A stretch of 64,000 nucleotides of DNA from Gnetum montanum (Eukaryota > Streptophyta > Gnetopsida > Gnetales > Gnetaceae). Made by a program: the position numbers and the translations under genes. The notes under the pieces were generated by a model, which saw only the letters and a list, made by a program, of their open reading frames with translations, was not told where the DNA came from and did not search any database. This document shows positions 34,131-46,703 of the stretch, one piece after another (within the stretch, counting starts at the first letter, position 1; each line of letters opens with the position of its first letter). The DNA lies in the NCBI GenBank assembly GCA_015680685.1, contig MNCI01004010.1:203358-267357 (forward strand), given 5' to 3'.

Positions 34131-34557
34131 GTGATTAGGTTCCCTTCTTGGTTCCTCCTTTTGGTTGATTTCCAAGAAGAAGAAGAGTTTTTTTGATTGT
34201 ATGGATAGTTGTATATGCATACATGGATATGATATGGACTTGTATGAATAACATGCTATGATCTTTTGGCCTTTGTATATGATGGTGGATAGTGTATGAT
34301 GGTTTTATTATTGTTGATCATGTATATGGATAATTTTTCTTTTGGTAGCCTAATATATTATGAGATAGGTTGGCATTTAGACAACTTATGAAGACTTCTT
34401 TGTGTATCTATTTTTCTTAATGCATTGCCTTGAGCCTTTTATCCTTGTTTCAACATTACCCTTAACTACCATTGGAACTTATAAGTCTTAAATTTTTTTT
34501 ATTTAAATTTATGTGCTATGAATGGTACTAACCCATTTTCTAAAGTTTTGAACATCA
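34131..34557 (+). other. AT-rich region before the copia-1 purine tract
   Basis: T- and A-rich non-coding sequence with repeated ATGGATA and TGTATATG words. No gene seen. Confidence 0.5.
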
Positions 34558-34573
34558 CCAAAAAGGGGGAGAT
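34558..34573 (+). promoter_or_regulatory. Polypurine tract of copia-1
   Basis: AAAAAGGGGGAGAT followed at once by TGTTGACC, the typical SIRE-type purine tract and LTR start. Confidence 0.8.
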
Positions 34574-35670
34574 TGTTGACCTTTTGGTATGTCAAAATAT
34601 TAAAGAAAATGAAGAATATAGATTGTATGTATATAATGATAATTTTGTATGGCCATAAACAAGAACTTCACATAGAGATCTAAGATTTCATGAATCAAGA
34701 TCTACGTTGAGATGTCAAAATGAAGAGTACATGGACAAGATAAGAGTATGGATGAAAATAGAGTCTACAAGCCAAACTAAGGTGTTTCAAAGACTACTAA
34801 GATGTCAAATTGATAGAAAATTCCTTAGACTCCAAAGTACAAAAGTGAAGTATATGTCTACAGAAAATAGCAAACATCTATCTTTGAAGATAGACATCTA
34901 CAAGTAAACATGTACAAGTAAATGTCTACTTTTCCAAGTAGATGTCTCTTCTGCATTGGGGGATCTCTCAAGTAGACATCTAAAATTCAAAGTAGATGTC
35001 TATAGTAGTTCTTTGATAGCTGTTACATGAATTTTGAGGAGTTTCTAAAACTTTTGAGACTATAAGATAATGTGAAAATATTGGGAATTATGCAAGTACT
35101 ATTCATAAAATGACTCATCATTGGCTACTCAAAGTGAAATTTTCTTCTCTTCATCATAACATCATTTTCTTATTGTGATTGTAGTAAGCTTCAAGTACAA
35201 GGATCTATAAATTCAATTACACTCTTTCTTTGTTTTTGTCTTTCTTTCTTGTAGCCCTGTGTAGTTGATGTTCTTCTTATGAGAATACATCTTTGTTGAG
35301 CTTATTGGGATCCTCTAGGATTGAGTGGTTTTGCAACATCAAAGCACTCCAATGTAGATCTTAAATTTTTAAAGGTTTTGGAATCCTCTAAACCACATTT
35401 TTGAGATTGTTAGAACCTTGTGTGGTTGAGTGGTTTTATTATGAAAAAACACTCCAAAGTGGAACTTAAAGCTTATATAGGGTGTGGTGCTCTTCAAATG
35501 ACTTTTTGAAGAAACAAATTCTAGAGGTGTGCATGTATTCTATCCTCCAAGTATGGACTTACACAAGTTGGGGAACCATGTAAAATTAGTATGTTCTATG
35601 GCTTAAGCATTTCTAAATTCAGGAACTTATTCAACCCCGCTTCTAAGTTCTCAATCCTCAAGACTTTTCA
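34574..35670 (+). repeat. copia-1 3' LTR
   Basis: TGTTGACC to CTTTTCA, about 1.1 kb. The left half (34845-35005) contains alternating GTAGATGTCTAC and AGTAGACATCT words on both strands. The start and the TTACATGAATTTTGAG stretch (near 35018) match the second copia LTR at 61492. The right end is set where the integrase reading of E resumes, so it is accurate only to a few bases. Confidence 0.65.
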
Positions 35671-38370
35671 TTGAATATAAGAGTGATGGATCCCATGAAG
35701 TTAATACCCCAAAGGACAAAAGGCTTCAATGGTTAGATCCACTATTAGGATTCTTCCATTCATGTGATTGTTCCTTCATCTCATTGGTACCTTTGCCTCA
35801 AATAAGAGAGATGATGAAAATTCATGAAGATTGTTGGCTAACGTATCCTACCATTATGATCTTTATGGCTATTCTCATTCTTGCATAATGGTCACCCACA
35901 AGAACCTTCATGAGCATCTTGAGAACTCATAACTGATCTACATCGAGTACACACCATCATACCAACCCATTAGTACATACCTTGTAGATGTTATCTTCAA
36001 TTTCCATATACTCTTTGACTTGGTGAAGAAACTATTGTTTCTTCTTATTATCCCATTCTACATGAGTCCTCTATGTGAGTATATATGAGAGAAACTCATC
36101 ATACTAATTGTTAAGTTTTGGTGCTTAAACTTCAATGGCCTTAGCAAAGAGAAGTTCATCAACAAATTGATCAAATAAATGTTCTTCATCCTCTTTGCTA
36201 TTCCATATTAGCAAGAAAAATGATAAAAAACTACATTCTTTGTCCCTTTCCTATTCACTATGGTAATATTAAATTCTTATAAGATTACCAATCACCATAT
36301 ACATGGGTACTTACCACTAGTTTGTTCATTAGTAATTAGATTGCACTATGGTCTGTGTGCATAAATATTGGATATGTAAGCACATAGTGCTTGAGTTTCT
36401 CCAAGACATACACCACTATCATGAGTTATTTTTCTTTGGTGGTGTAGTTAAGCTATGCATTTACAATGCTCCTTCTTATACAATGAATGTAATATAGACA
36501 TTGTTTATCATCCATTTGTATAATAACCACTCCCAAAGCATATTTAGATGCATCTATCATGATATGAAATGTCTTGAATCAATCTAGTGCATGTAGGATT
36601 GGAGTGTTTGAATGCTCATTCACATTTCCTAGTTCATTCAAAGACTACATTTTTCTTTGTGACTTCTACCAATGATTTGGGAATTCTAGAGAAATTCTCA
36701 ATAAAAATTTGGTATTAAGTAGTATGACTAAGGAATGATCTCACATCTTTGACAATTTGAGATTATCTAGTTATTCTTTAGATAACTCTTAATTTTTTAG
36801 GCTTCACCTCTATTCCTTTCCCTAAGACTCTATGCCCCAATACAATGTCATCTTAGATCATCAAGTTTCTCTTTTACCAATTGGTCCATAGGTTTATCTC
36901 CATGCAGTGTTTTAATACCTACTCAAGAAAATCTAATATTTATTTAGAATTAGTACCATAGGTGGAGAATTCATCCATGAAGACCTCCACACCACTACCA
37001 ATCTACTACTAAAAGATGCTTAGAACTAATCATTGGAAAGTCGCAGGAGAATTATAAAAACCAAAGAGCATCTTCTTATATGCAAAATCTTCCCATGAAC
37101 TATTAAATTTTGTTTTTGGCCTAGTATTTTGGTGTTATTTGGATTTAGCTGTAGCCACTATATCTATCCAGAAAATTGTAGTAATGGTGTCTTGTGATTA
37201 TATCAAACACTTGGTACACAAATAATAACAAAAAATAATATTTGAATATCACCACATTCAATAGCTTGAAGTCTATACAAATCCTCCACTATTCTTCTTT
37301 CTTTAGTACAATAATGAGTGGACTTACCCACTCACTCTTTGGCATAAAATAGAAGAATCCTACTTTAATAAGTTTTTCAACTTCATCTTTGATAACCTAT
37401 TTTAGCTTAGGATTCAACCTTCTTTACATCTTGTTATTTGGTTTGATAGAGGATTTTATATAGATATGATGCTAGCATATTCATGGATGTTTTCCAGTCA
37501 ATTCATTACATGACCAAGAAAATGTTGTTGATCAATTATAGCTTTTCTTTTTTTTCTTTAGTGAGACTAACATTGATGATTACTAGCTTACCATTGTCAT
37601 GAAAGATATATCTCAATATTGCTAGCAAAGATTTTAATTCAAGAGGTTTTTGTTTAAAGTATTCAAGAATTTCCAACACCCTCCAATCCAGTTTTGCCTC
37701 TTTCTGAAATAGTTGATTTTGAATTTGCTATATTTCATCCATCTTATCAATATGAGAACCTAAGAGAAAGTCAACTAGTTCCATGCATATTATTGAATTA
37801 GAGTCAACATCTATTATCAACCATTGGTTACCTTTTTATTTTGTAATTGTTACATATAGGAGGTACCTTTGAACATTGGATGTTTCATCACACTTATTGT
37901 ATGTTGTCGTAGATGTGCTTTTCATGGCCCATATTTTCTACATGAAATCATACCCTATGGCACTATATGCGATGAATGGAACATATTTCTTCTCTACTTT
38001 TTTAAAATTATTTTTTGTAGATATTTCCAAGGCAAGATCTATAATCCCTAATTTGGCATCAATTATGCTAAGCCAAGCCATTTTCATGATAATAGGAAAG
38101 TCCCCCTTACAATTATCCACTTAGATTACTAGGAAATCTACTAGATAAGATCATCCATAAATAGTGGTCATAATATCCTCCACGAATCCCAAGAGAATAT
38201 TGATGGATTGATTAGAAAGCTCTAATATGATATTGCATTTCTTGAGTAGATGTAGTTTTTAGGTTTTCTACATTTCTTAATAGATTAATTTTACCCTAGA
38301 ACCTAAGTCAAGTAGATCTTTGCATGGATCATTTCCTACAATCTATAATATATTAAGGAACTTCTAGGAT
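35671..38370 (-). pseudogene. pol: Element E protease, RT, RNase H and integrase start
   Basis: All on the minus strand with many stops. Protease (about 38320-37938): DLLDLGS active site, LVDFLVI and GDFPIIMKMAWLSIIDAKLG, as in Athila. RT (about 37430-36650): EVEKLIKVGFFYFMPKSEWV, WRICIDFKLLN, YYNFLDRYSGYS and catalytic VFMDEFSTYG near 36985, a changed xMDD. RNase H (about 36590-36350): IDASKYALGVVI, NYTTKEK, VLEKLKHYVLTYP and HTDHSAI. Integrase zinc-finger region VGDHYARMRIAIK (about 35880), then the WGINFMGS start (about 35700) where copia-1 interrupts. This is the only Athila-type RT and integrase in the window. Confidence 0.8.
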
Positions 38371-40330
38371 TAGATCTTTTCCTAGGAAGGTATCCTACAT
38401 TGATCTAGTCTATAACTTCATGATTCAACATTGATAGTATAAATGTTTTGGCATCTTTGGTTTCAAGGTAGCTTGTTGGAAACTTCAGAAGTAGTAAAAG
38501 AAGGATTGATAGTCATAGATGTCTGCAAGGGTTTTGGTGGACTGTTGGATCTAAAGAAAGTCCATTTTTAAGGCTTATGCTTAGAACCACTTAGACATTT
38601 ATTCAACTATAAGTATATGACCCTTGTTGCATTTCATTGCTAAGGATGTGATGAAATTTTTCCTTACATAGGTAGTGAAAATGGTAAAGAAGTAGTATTA
38701 AAATGTGTGGAGTGAGATGGTGTTTGATGAGAAGGATAAGTAGAAGGAGATTTAGCTCATGAAGTAGGTGTTCTATGATATTTTAAAAATTAATAGAAAT
38801 GGAAGAAGTTTCTCTTGCAGAGCCATGAGAAGATATAAAGTATTGGACATGAGAACCTTATGGATCTAGTTGACAATAAGGATACTAGTTCCTTGGTGGT
38901 AGCATCTCCCATGACTATGAGTTTTGCCATTGATGATAATGATCCTGAGGTTGAGGTAGCACTCCACTTGGATAACGTTATGGTTGATAAAATTCCCAAT
39001 GATAATTACCTTGTAGATAAGGCTATCTATTGAGTGGTTTCCTTTTTGCAAATTTTCAATTTAAAGCATATACCCTATATTCCTATAAGTGTGACACTAC
39101 AGGATAACATCCCTTGGGATGCTCATATTAACATATGTTACATCCTTATTCATATATTTCAAAATATTCAACCTCATCCACTACTACAGTCTTACCTTTT
39201 TGTTGATAATAGTCTCTTCCTATATCAGTTTTTCTTCTTCTATCCCTATATTTGTTATCCTACTTTATTTTCTCCTCCATAATCTTTAGAGTAGTTTGAA
39301 ACTTCTCATTTAAGGAATCTCATATTTTGTCTACCTTAGTCAATATTTCTATAATAAATTTTTGAATCAGTAAGGTTTTCCTTTGTACCACTATATCTAG
39401 TGATACTTACTCTTCAAAATCACATAAACATATGTCCCTTTTGCAAATGGAGGGGTTCTTGTTCTACTCCTATGTACTTTCTCACTTTTCAGTTCTTCTT
39501 CTTCCTTGGCTATTTTTTTGATGAGCCTTTGGATTCAATGGTTTCTCATTTCTGATAATCTTCCTTGGGCATAAATCCCAAGAGTTTCTCTAGTTTTATT
39601 TTAGATTCCATATATTATGTAACAAAGTTATTTCCTTTGAGAAAAACCATGGCTTGACTAGTAGTGAAAAAGAGAGTAATACCTACCCAAGGCTATATCA
39701 AGGAATTCATGATTACTCTATTTCTATTCTTAAATTTTTTTCCTTAAGTTGAACACCCTAAAGTACATTTAATACTTATCATTAATTAGATCCAACATTG
39801 TACTCCATCTGCAAATAGATTTTAGTTTCAAAGACTACTACCAACTTTTATCTTATTTGATAAGTATCCTAGGAAATAATTTGAGTTTCTATCACTCGTT
39901 CTCAATGTTTTGTAATGCAAAAGCATCATGGAAGGCTTGTAAGTCATGTTGTGGAGTAGCTTTATATCTTCTTTCAAATTTAGGGATATTATTCATATCA
40001 AGCCATTTGATTTTGTTATCCCTTTGATGTCTAGTAGGGATTCAAACTACTTTAAAAATGTTAATCATGCTTCTTAGAGCTAGTAGTGATTCATCATTGT
40101 CATTATATTCATGGTCATGCCTCCTATGATGTGACTTGCTATGCCTTTATTCTAAACGGTGCTCCCATTCTTCTTACACTAGACTATGCTCTCTTTTCTC
40201 ATCACTATGATGGGATCTTTAGTCATCTCCATCTCAATTTTGATCATTCCTCCTTCCATCTCAACCATGGTTCCTCTTGTCAAAGTTTGATAACAAGGAT
40301 GATGGTAAAGATGGAGGTCTAGGAGAGTGG
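38371..40330 (-). pseudogene. gag: Element E gag, decayed
   Basis: The minus-strand capsid-like domain (about 40035-39690) reads DMNNIPKFERRYKATPQHDL, QAFHDAFALQNIEN, KLKLFPRILIK and CRWSTMLDLINDKY, aligning block by block with F's gag (44140-44380). The C-terminal region at 38866-39051 (NHSIDSLIYKVIIIGN, NGKTHSHGRCYHQG) aligns with F at 45090-45270. Stops throughout. Confidence 0.75.
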
Positions 40331-40619
40331 TGCATACTAGTCCTTCTCCTTTGGTTCATTGATTGTTCTTTTCCTTTTTATGAATAGTTTAGAGATCTTT
40401 GCCTTGAGGTTCTCCTCATTCTTGACCTTCTTCTTCCCTCACCTTGGTTATCTATCAAAGTTTATTATAACTATTGCTGAAGTGTGTCTTCCTCACTAAA
40501 AGAAGGATGATCTTGATGTTGAGATTACCTTGATATAAATTTAGGATCCTCCTTCTATGGTTGCAAAAACAACAAGAGCAGGATCTTTTTCCCCTTGGAG
40601 ACTTCATAGTACATCTCCA

Positions 40620-41102
40620 TGAGTTGATCTTTTCTAAGTTGGGTGCTCTTGGCTAATAGTCTCCAGAGATATGTTCTATTACCTCATACTCATGTTGCTT
40701 AAAAATGATAATATTTATTGCTTCATAGTAAGAAAGTAAATTTCTCGAAAGTAAAGTTATCCTAATCTAAGTACTGCAATGGATAGAAGAAATCTCCATT
40801 TTATTTTTATTTATGCAAATGTGTCCAAATACATGTGCAATTGAATAAAATGACATACAATCACTTTAATCCATGCTATGAGTACTCAGAAGGAAAAATG
40901 TTCTAACTTCTATGGGAAGAACCTATAAGAGTTTAGCTAAGGGAATGACCAATGCGTACCATAAATGTGAGGGGTGTGCGTATTTATATAGGCAATGCTT
41001 GTATTAGCATCAATGTACCTACGTTAATGCATCTTGAGATGCATTGATGAGGATATGTTGACAAGTCTATGTCGATACAATCATCTTATAGATGTCTCAT
41101 CA
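40620..41102 (-). repeat. Probable element E 5' LTR
   Basis: On the minus strand it begins TGATGAGACATC at 41102, like F's LTR start TGATGAGCC. TATATAAATA is at 40990-40981, and it ends near CAACTCA at 40620, about 480 bp. GTTGTTTTTGCA shortly downstream matches F just after its primer site. No clean tRNA-complementary site is visible. Confidence 0.5.
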
Positions 41103-42229
41103 ACTTAAATATTATTTCTTTGTAGAAGATTGCACAACTATCCATGTTATGATTCTTACAGTAGGCTAGTCTATATGGCTTGAAAGAAGAGCCATCATAA
41201 GAACCTTTTTTCCCTTGTAGATATCTTCATATCCTAACTTTCTTAGATCAAATTAGAATTAGTATAAGAATTTTCATGGTAGAACTTCTTATAAACATAA
41301 GACATTAGCATATAAATCTCATAATCCTATTATTTAACTAGAAAGTATAATCTTTCTTATTAATTTTACAAATTAGCACTTTTGATTTTTTGTAATAAAT
41401 GTAACATTTTTTTAAACCTTGTTTTTGAATTTGCTATTAGTGCTACATCATCTATAAAGATTGAAAGTTGTATCTATGATTGTTCCACTTTAATAACATG
41501 ATTTATAAGTACTTATTTAATACACTCATCTAGTTCATCAATAAAAAATGCAAAAAATGTTGGTAAAAGACCATAGCCTTACTTTACTCCTATATCAGAA
41601 TAAAATTGATAAAATTGTGTAGTTTCTTCATCTTTTAATTTAAAAATTATTTCTTTATATAAATTTTAAATGAAATTAGTTAATATAGAATCAACTTTAT
41701 GTTTAGTAAGTCTAGTTTTCGCATGATAGAGTAAAATGATTTAGTAAAATCCACAGAGCAAATAAATACTTTATCCTATTTACCCTTTCTTGTTCAATGA
41801 TATATTTGATACTAATAAAATGATCTAATGTAGTACACCTTTTTCAAATCTTTCTTATGAAATTGCACATGAATTATTTTCTTCTACTTAAGATCTTAAT
41901 TAAGTCTTTAAAATGGTACCTAATAATTTTGCAAATAAATTACTAATCATGATCAATAATTAACTATTTAAATTTGATTTTTATTATTTTAAAAAAAATC
42001 ATAATAGCTCTACTAATCATCTAGTATCTAGATAAACCATTTAAAGTCCTTTATTAATCATTTATCATATTGCTTTCTAGACTAACTCTCGATCACATTT
42101 TAATAATTCTATATACAATTCTTCTACATCAACTTTTTCAAAAGCTAATTTCTCAATTCCCTCAACTACTTCATCATACTTAAGTTGTAAAATATCTAAA
42201 AGTATGCAACTAGTTATGGTATTTATCTC
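41103..42229 (-). mobile_element. LINE-type non-LTR retrotransposon, RT fragment (part 2)
   Basis: Minus-strand RT blocks: YDEVVEGIEKLAFEKVDVEE (about 42165) resembling the K-A-x-G-x-D region, VFICSVDFTKSFYSIMRKL (about 41770-41710, motif A), and SIFIDDVALIANSKTRFKK (about 41465-41405, motif C with FIDD). Frameshifts and stops abound. The upstream half continues after F at 49511, so F split the LINE. Confidence 0.7.
42225..42229. repeat. Left target site duplication of element F
   Basis: ATCTC before the 5' LTR, against ATCTT at 49511-49515 after the 3' LTR; four of five bases agree. Confidence 0.65.
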
Positions 42230-43028
42230 TGATGAGCCACGATATCGCGTACGTGATATTCCATCTGCCATGCGATATCATGTCCTACCTCATCTTCTAT
42301 AAATAAGACATAGTGCCCTTTATTCCCAATAGTTAGACTTAGACCCTTATCCAGATTCTTGCAGTTTAGTCATTCTGGAGTTCAAATAATTCCTATGTGC
42401 CCGTAGTAGGAGTCATAGAGTGAACGGATCTTTATTCAAGCAATTTGTACCTGAGCACACATTTGTGTATGGCAATAAAGATGAAATTTATGATAAACCT
42501 TGCAACATACAAATTAAGCTAATTAGTAATTAATTATTTTTGGATGTTTACTTCTTTCCTAGTTAATTAATTTCTCTCTCAACCTTTGACCCTCTTAGTT
42601 AAGTACACTTAGTACGACCACTTCAAACATGCTTGTAGTGCTTGGTAACGCAGTAACGATTAGCATTTGGTAATCCTAGTAGCATTGCACTAGTTCATGA
42701 TGTGTATAGAAAGTGGGAATGGATATTGGTGTTAGGAACATTTAGAAACTAGTTAATGAATAGTTAATGGAAGTTAGCCACTTAGTTCTCTCTCCCTTTC
42801 TTTATTAATAGAAGACATAAAAAAGGTAAAAGCTATAAAAATCATATACCTCAAGCTTACTTAACCATACAATCATGACAATACAAGTAAGTTTGGAAAG
42901 ACAACGATTGATTAACCCTAAGTATTCCATTAAGGCCTGTAAGAACTTAGTCCTTGGAGTTTGACCAGATCGTGCGTGAAACGCTCGTATTCGTATGGTT
43001 GAGTGTAGGGGTACCTCGCCACTCATCA
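42230..43028 (+). repeat. Element F 5' LTR
   Basis: TGATGAGCCACGATATCGCG to GCCACTCATCA. TATAAATA is at 42298-42305. It has an extra 11 bases (around 42755) relative to the 3' LTR. Confidence 0.9.
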
Positions 43029-43029
43029 T

Positions 43030-43047
43030 TGGTGCCGTTGCTGGGGA
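43030..43047 (+). promoter_or_regulatory. Primer binding site of element F (tRNA-Asp type)
   Basis: TGGTGCCGTTGCTGGGGA directly follows the LTR. The known Athila/Tat site complementary to tRNA-Asp is TGGCGCCGTTGCCGGGGA. The two differences are both CG to TG, the change expected from methylated cytosine decay. Confidence 0.85.
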
Positions 43048-43172
43048 CTTAGTTGTTTTTGCACTGCATAGAACATAGGAAATCATTCATATCTTTGGAA
43101 TGCTAGAATGAACCCTTAGGGTTAATCAGAGAAGGATAAGAAAATAATACATTGCACATCAAACAAGACAAG

Positions 43173-45660
43173 ATGTCTTCTTCTTCGCATAAGAGCACTT
43201 CACCACCTAGGACTAACAGAAGAGGCAGTCAGTGGCATAATACACGTAATTAATATCTACCAGTTCCTCAATAGTTTCATGTGTTATATACTCATTCCGA
43301 TGAGTATGTACCCAATTTCACCTTTATTCTCCACCAAGATGAACAAATGCATTGAAGAGACTTGGAGGGTAACATAGTGTTACCTCCAGACTAATCAGTC
43401 CCCAACATGCTCCTTCATGCTCTCACATGAATAAGCATGCCACTTTTATATGTGGAATATGTTGCATGTGATCATGATACAAGGTACTATCATCCCAAAG
43501 AAGCACAACATCAAAGGTACTTGTGACAGGAGAGATACCATACATCCTTGAATGGTAAATGGACCCGTAACGCTTTGCACGTCTTGAGCAAAATTGAGGA
43601 TGGTGAACCTACTTCAATAGGATCCCTAAAAAATTATGTTCCTCCTCCTAACAATGTTCAGGAGATGGTGTATCAAAACCTCCACTCCACTGTTCACAAC
43701 CCTGGTTCTGATACCCACGAACACGAAGTGTTCAATGAGGGAACGAAAAAACATGATAAGGACGAACGTTCTAATCATGATCACGATGGCAGCTGAGACC
43801 ACTGAAGAGAAGGTAGAAAAAATCATCATGGTGATGGTTCTCCTTCATCTTCATCTTCACCCTCTCCTTCAGTGTCCGGACATAGTCATAAGGAAACCAA
43901 TCGTGAGGATAAAGGAAAATAGAGTGAAAAACATCAACGAGATAGTCGAGAATGAGGATGAGGGCACTCTAAGGAATCAAGACATAGAAGAAGGGAGAGT
44001 AGGGAACCGCGTAGATACCATAGATGCTATGAACAAGATGATCATGAAGAACCCCTACTTGCAACTAGAAGCATGCTAGATATAATGGAGGCTGTAGCTG
44101 TTCCAGCAAGGTAGTAAAAGGATAGTAGGATCAAGAGGTTAGACATGAACAACATCCAACAATTTGAAGGGGGATACAATGCTGAGCTTCAAAATCATTT
44201 ATAAGAATTCCACGATGCATGTTCCTTGAAAAACATAGAAAAAAAATGGAAAAAACTAAAGTTGTTCCCAAGGATGCTAGTAAAAGAAGCTGAAAGCTGG
44301 TACCGGTCCTTAGAACTAGAATCCATCCAAAGGTGGAGTACAATGTTAGAACTGTTTAATAATAAGTACCAAATATTCTCCTAAGTGTCTAACCTGTGAA
44401 AGCAAATCAAAGGATGGAAGTAAGGAAATCATGAACCCTTGGATGCTGTCATGGCCCACTATTACATACTATTACATCATTGGCCTAGCCATGGTTATTC
44501 ATAGGAAGATCAATTACGCCATCTCATGGATGGACTTAGTCATGAAATAAGGAGAACCCTTGGGATGTATGCCTAAGGAAGATTATCAAAGCTTAGGTCT
44601 CATCAAATTCATAAATTGCTAGAGCAAGTAGACAAGGAAGAAAGTGAGCTACAAAAGAGAGAAAGTGTGGAAGAGGACAATCGAGATCCTTCCCTGCGAA
44701 AAAGGGGACTGAGATTTTTTGAGGAGGAAGAAGAGTCACCACTCAAAGAGATGGTGAATAGGAAAAATTTGCTGCTTCAAAAGTTAACAATAGAAGTATC
44801 AGCAAAGGTAGACCAAATGTGGGACTCCCTGGATAGTAGGCTTGAAATTTTTCTCAAAATTGTAGAGGAGTCTAGGAAGCGAGGTAGTGACTATGACAAA
44901 AAGAAAAAGAGAGAACTGGACAATGCACATAACAAGGGTAAGGGCAAAATGTTCATCATAGAAGAGGTTGTGGATTTAGATACAGATAATTATGGTGGAT
45001 GTGAGATATGCCAATATGACCATCCTATGGGATGTTGCCTAGTGATCTCACATCTACAAGAGTCTGGGGTGTATGCACTCAACCCATGAATTCACAAATG
45101 GCAAACACCTCGACGATTACCTTATCCCCAAGGTAACCCAAGGTAGTTCCACCAACCTTCAACATATTATCCAAGTGGAACTCTACCACAACCCATTGAG
45201 CTACATCAACAATGGTAATACCCATAGTTATGGGGGATGCCACCACCAAGGCAACAATACCCCTACCAACAACTAGACCCATATGGCTACTACGTGCAGC
45301 AGCCAATCTCTCCACGTGACTCTGTTAGTCATGTTACATCACAACATCACTACCAAGCTCGTGAGTATTATAGAACTCCTTCTCCTAGGGAAGATAACCC
45401 ACAAACATACCATCGTTCAAATCCATCTGCAACTCTCACACCAATAGCTCCATTACCACCAGCTCTAGTAATGCAAGGGGAACTCCCTACTCAACCGTAG
45501 CAACACAATGCCACAAGGGCTATGAATCATCAACCTGTTGTTGGTTCTGACAACTGTATGAAGAAAAGACCTTTCTTCAGAACCAATAGTCCAACCAAGC
45601 CCTCACAACCACAAGCGGTTGAACCTCTAAACGCCTCCCCATCAAATAAGGCTTCAGAGC
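43173..45660 (+). pseudogene. gag: Element F gag, decayed
   Basis: Starts MSSSSHKSTSPPRTNRRGSQ at 43173. The capsid-like domain (44140-44570) contains NIQQFEGGYNAELQNHL, FHDACSLKNIE, KLKLFPRMLVKEAESWYRSL and RWSTMLELFNNKYQ, the standard retrotransposon gag blocks. A highly charged segment (44616-44950) leads to a zinc-knuckle-like CEICQYDHPMGCC (45001-45039). A Pro/Gln/Tyr-rich C-terminal part follows (45240-45500). The longest open pieces are 44616-45089 and 45237-45500. Stops (for example 43248, 44201 and 44382) prevent full translation. Confidence 0.8.
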
Positions 45661-45698
45661 TCCCTTCAAATCAAACACTGAACTCAACATAGACAATT

Positions 45699-46193
45699 AT
45701 GTTAACACATGTCATTACTAACTGGATTAAGGTTGGCCACCTTCCCAGGAAATTCTCTGATCCTAGAAGTCCTCTAATCTATCTCCAAATCACTGGGAAT
45801 GAGCCATGCAAAGATCTTCTAGACTTAGGTTCCAAAGTCAACCTAATATCACACAAGATGTACAAATCCTGGAACCTACCTCCATTAAGGAAGAGCAATA
45901 TTCACCTAGATCTGGCCGACCAGTCCATCACTGTCCCCTTGAGATTGGTGGAGGATATCATTAACACTATGTGTGGGTGGTTGTACCCAGCTGATTTCCT
46001 AATGATACAAGTAAACAACAATAAAGGGAACATCCCAATAATAATGCGAAGGACATGGCTAAGTACTATAGATGCATGCCTAGGAATTCACAATCTTTCC
46101 CTAGAAATATCTAAGGAGAATACTTTTTGGAAGATCGAGAAGAATAAGGTTTCATGCATCACATGTAGTGATACAGGGTGCGATTACATGTAG
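45699..46193 (+). pseudogene. Element F aspartic protease
   Basis: A 164-residue open frame with the Athila-type protease pattern: ITGNEPCKDLLDLGSKVNLI (active-site block, Asp-Leu-Gly-Ser), DLADQSITVPLRLVEDI, YPADFLMIQV and IPIIMRRTWLSTIDACLG. It is closely similar to E's protease, and this piece is unbroken. It would process Gag. Marked pseudogene because the upstream gag frame is broken and no RT follows. Confidence 0.8.
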
Positions 46194-46541
46194 AAATCAT
46201 GGGTTGTGCAAAGCTTAGCATTACCTACATGCAACTGGTGTGCACAAGACCTTAACATACAAAAGTGCCTACATGTAGCAGCCACATAACAAGAAGACAC
46301 CTAGTGGCTGATAGCTGATCAAGAGAGCAACTCACTAACATGCATGGAATTAACTAAGGGAATAACTTGTGCCTACATCGAAAGCATAGATGCACTAGAG
46401 CAAGTTCATCACCAACTTCCAATCCTTAACCTGGAAAACATCAACTGGGGGAAGTTGGAAATTCCTAAAAAAGTTAGACAAGAGCCTTAATAAGATATTG
46501 TTAGTCAATGTGCAATATACCAAACCTTTCCATGAATTTAT

Positions 46542-46703
46542 AACGGTCAATGCACATAGTACCTTTGAGAAGGGATGACCTTGCTCACTATTTTGGATCT
46601 CCTCCTTCCAACTCTATCATGNGAACGGTCAATGCACATAGTACCTTTGAGAAGGGACGACCCTGCTCACTATTTTGGATCTCCTCCTTCCAACTCTGTC
46701 ATG
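46542..46703 (+). repeat. 80-bp direct duplication around a single N
   Basis: 46542-46621 and 46624-46703 differ at three bases, with N at 46622 between them. Likely two contig ends that overlap but were joined with one N. Confidence 0.8.

Larger units (their letters stand above)
32223..35670 (+). mobile_element. SIRE/Maximus-like Ty1/copia element, 3' end (copia-1)
   Basis: The 3' part of a copia element: a long decayed region, a canonical AAAAAGGGGGAGAT polypurine tract at 34558-34573, and an LTR starting TGTTGACC at 34574. Purine tract plus TGTTG start is the signature of the SIRE group. Its 5' side is replaced by the LTR of C at 32222, and its LTR ends inside the integrase of E. Confidence 0.7.
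35671..41102 (-). mobile_element. Element E: Athila-like Ty3/gypsy element, 5' two-thirds, inverted
   Basis: Minus-strand order: 5' LTR (41102-40620), gag, protease, RT, RNase H, start of integrase. Its gag and protease match element F. It is cut off inside integrase by the LTR of copia-1 at 35670. The remaining part (integrase end, 3' LTR) is not in the window. Confidence 0.75.
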
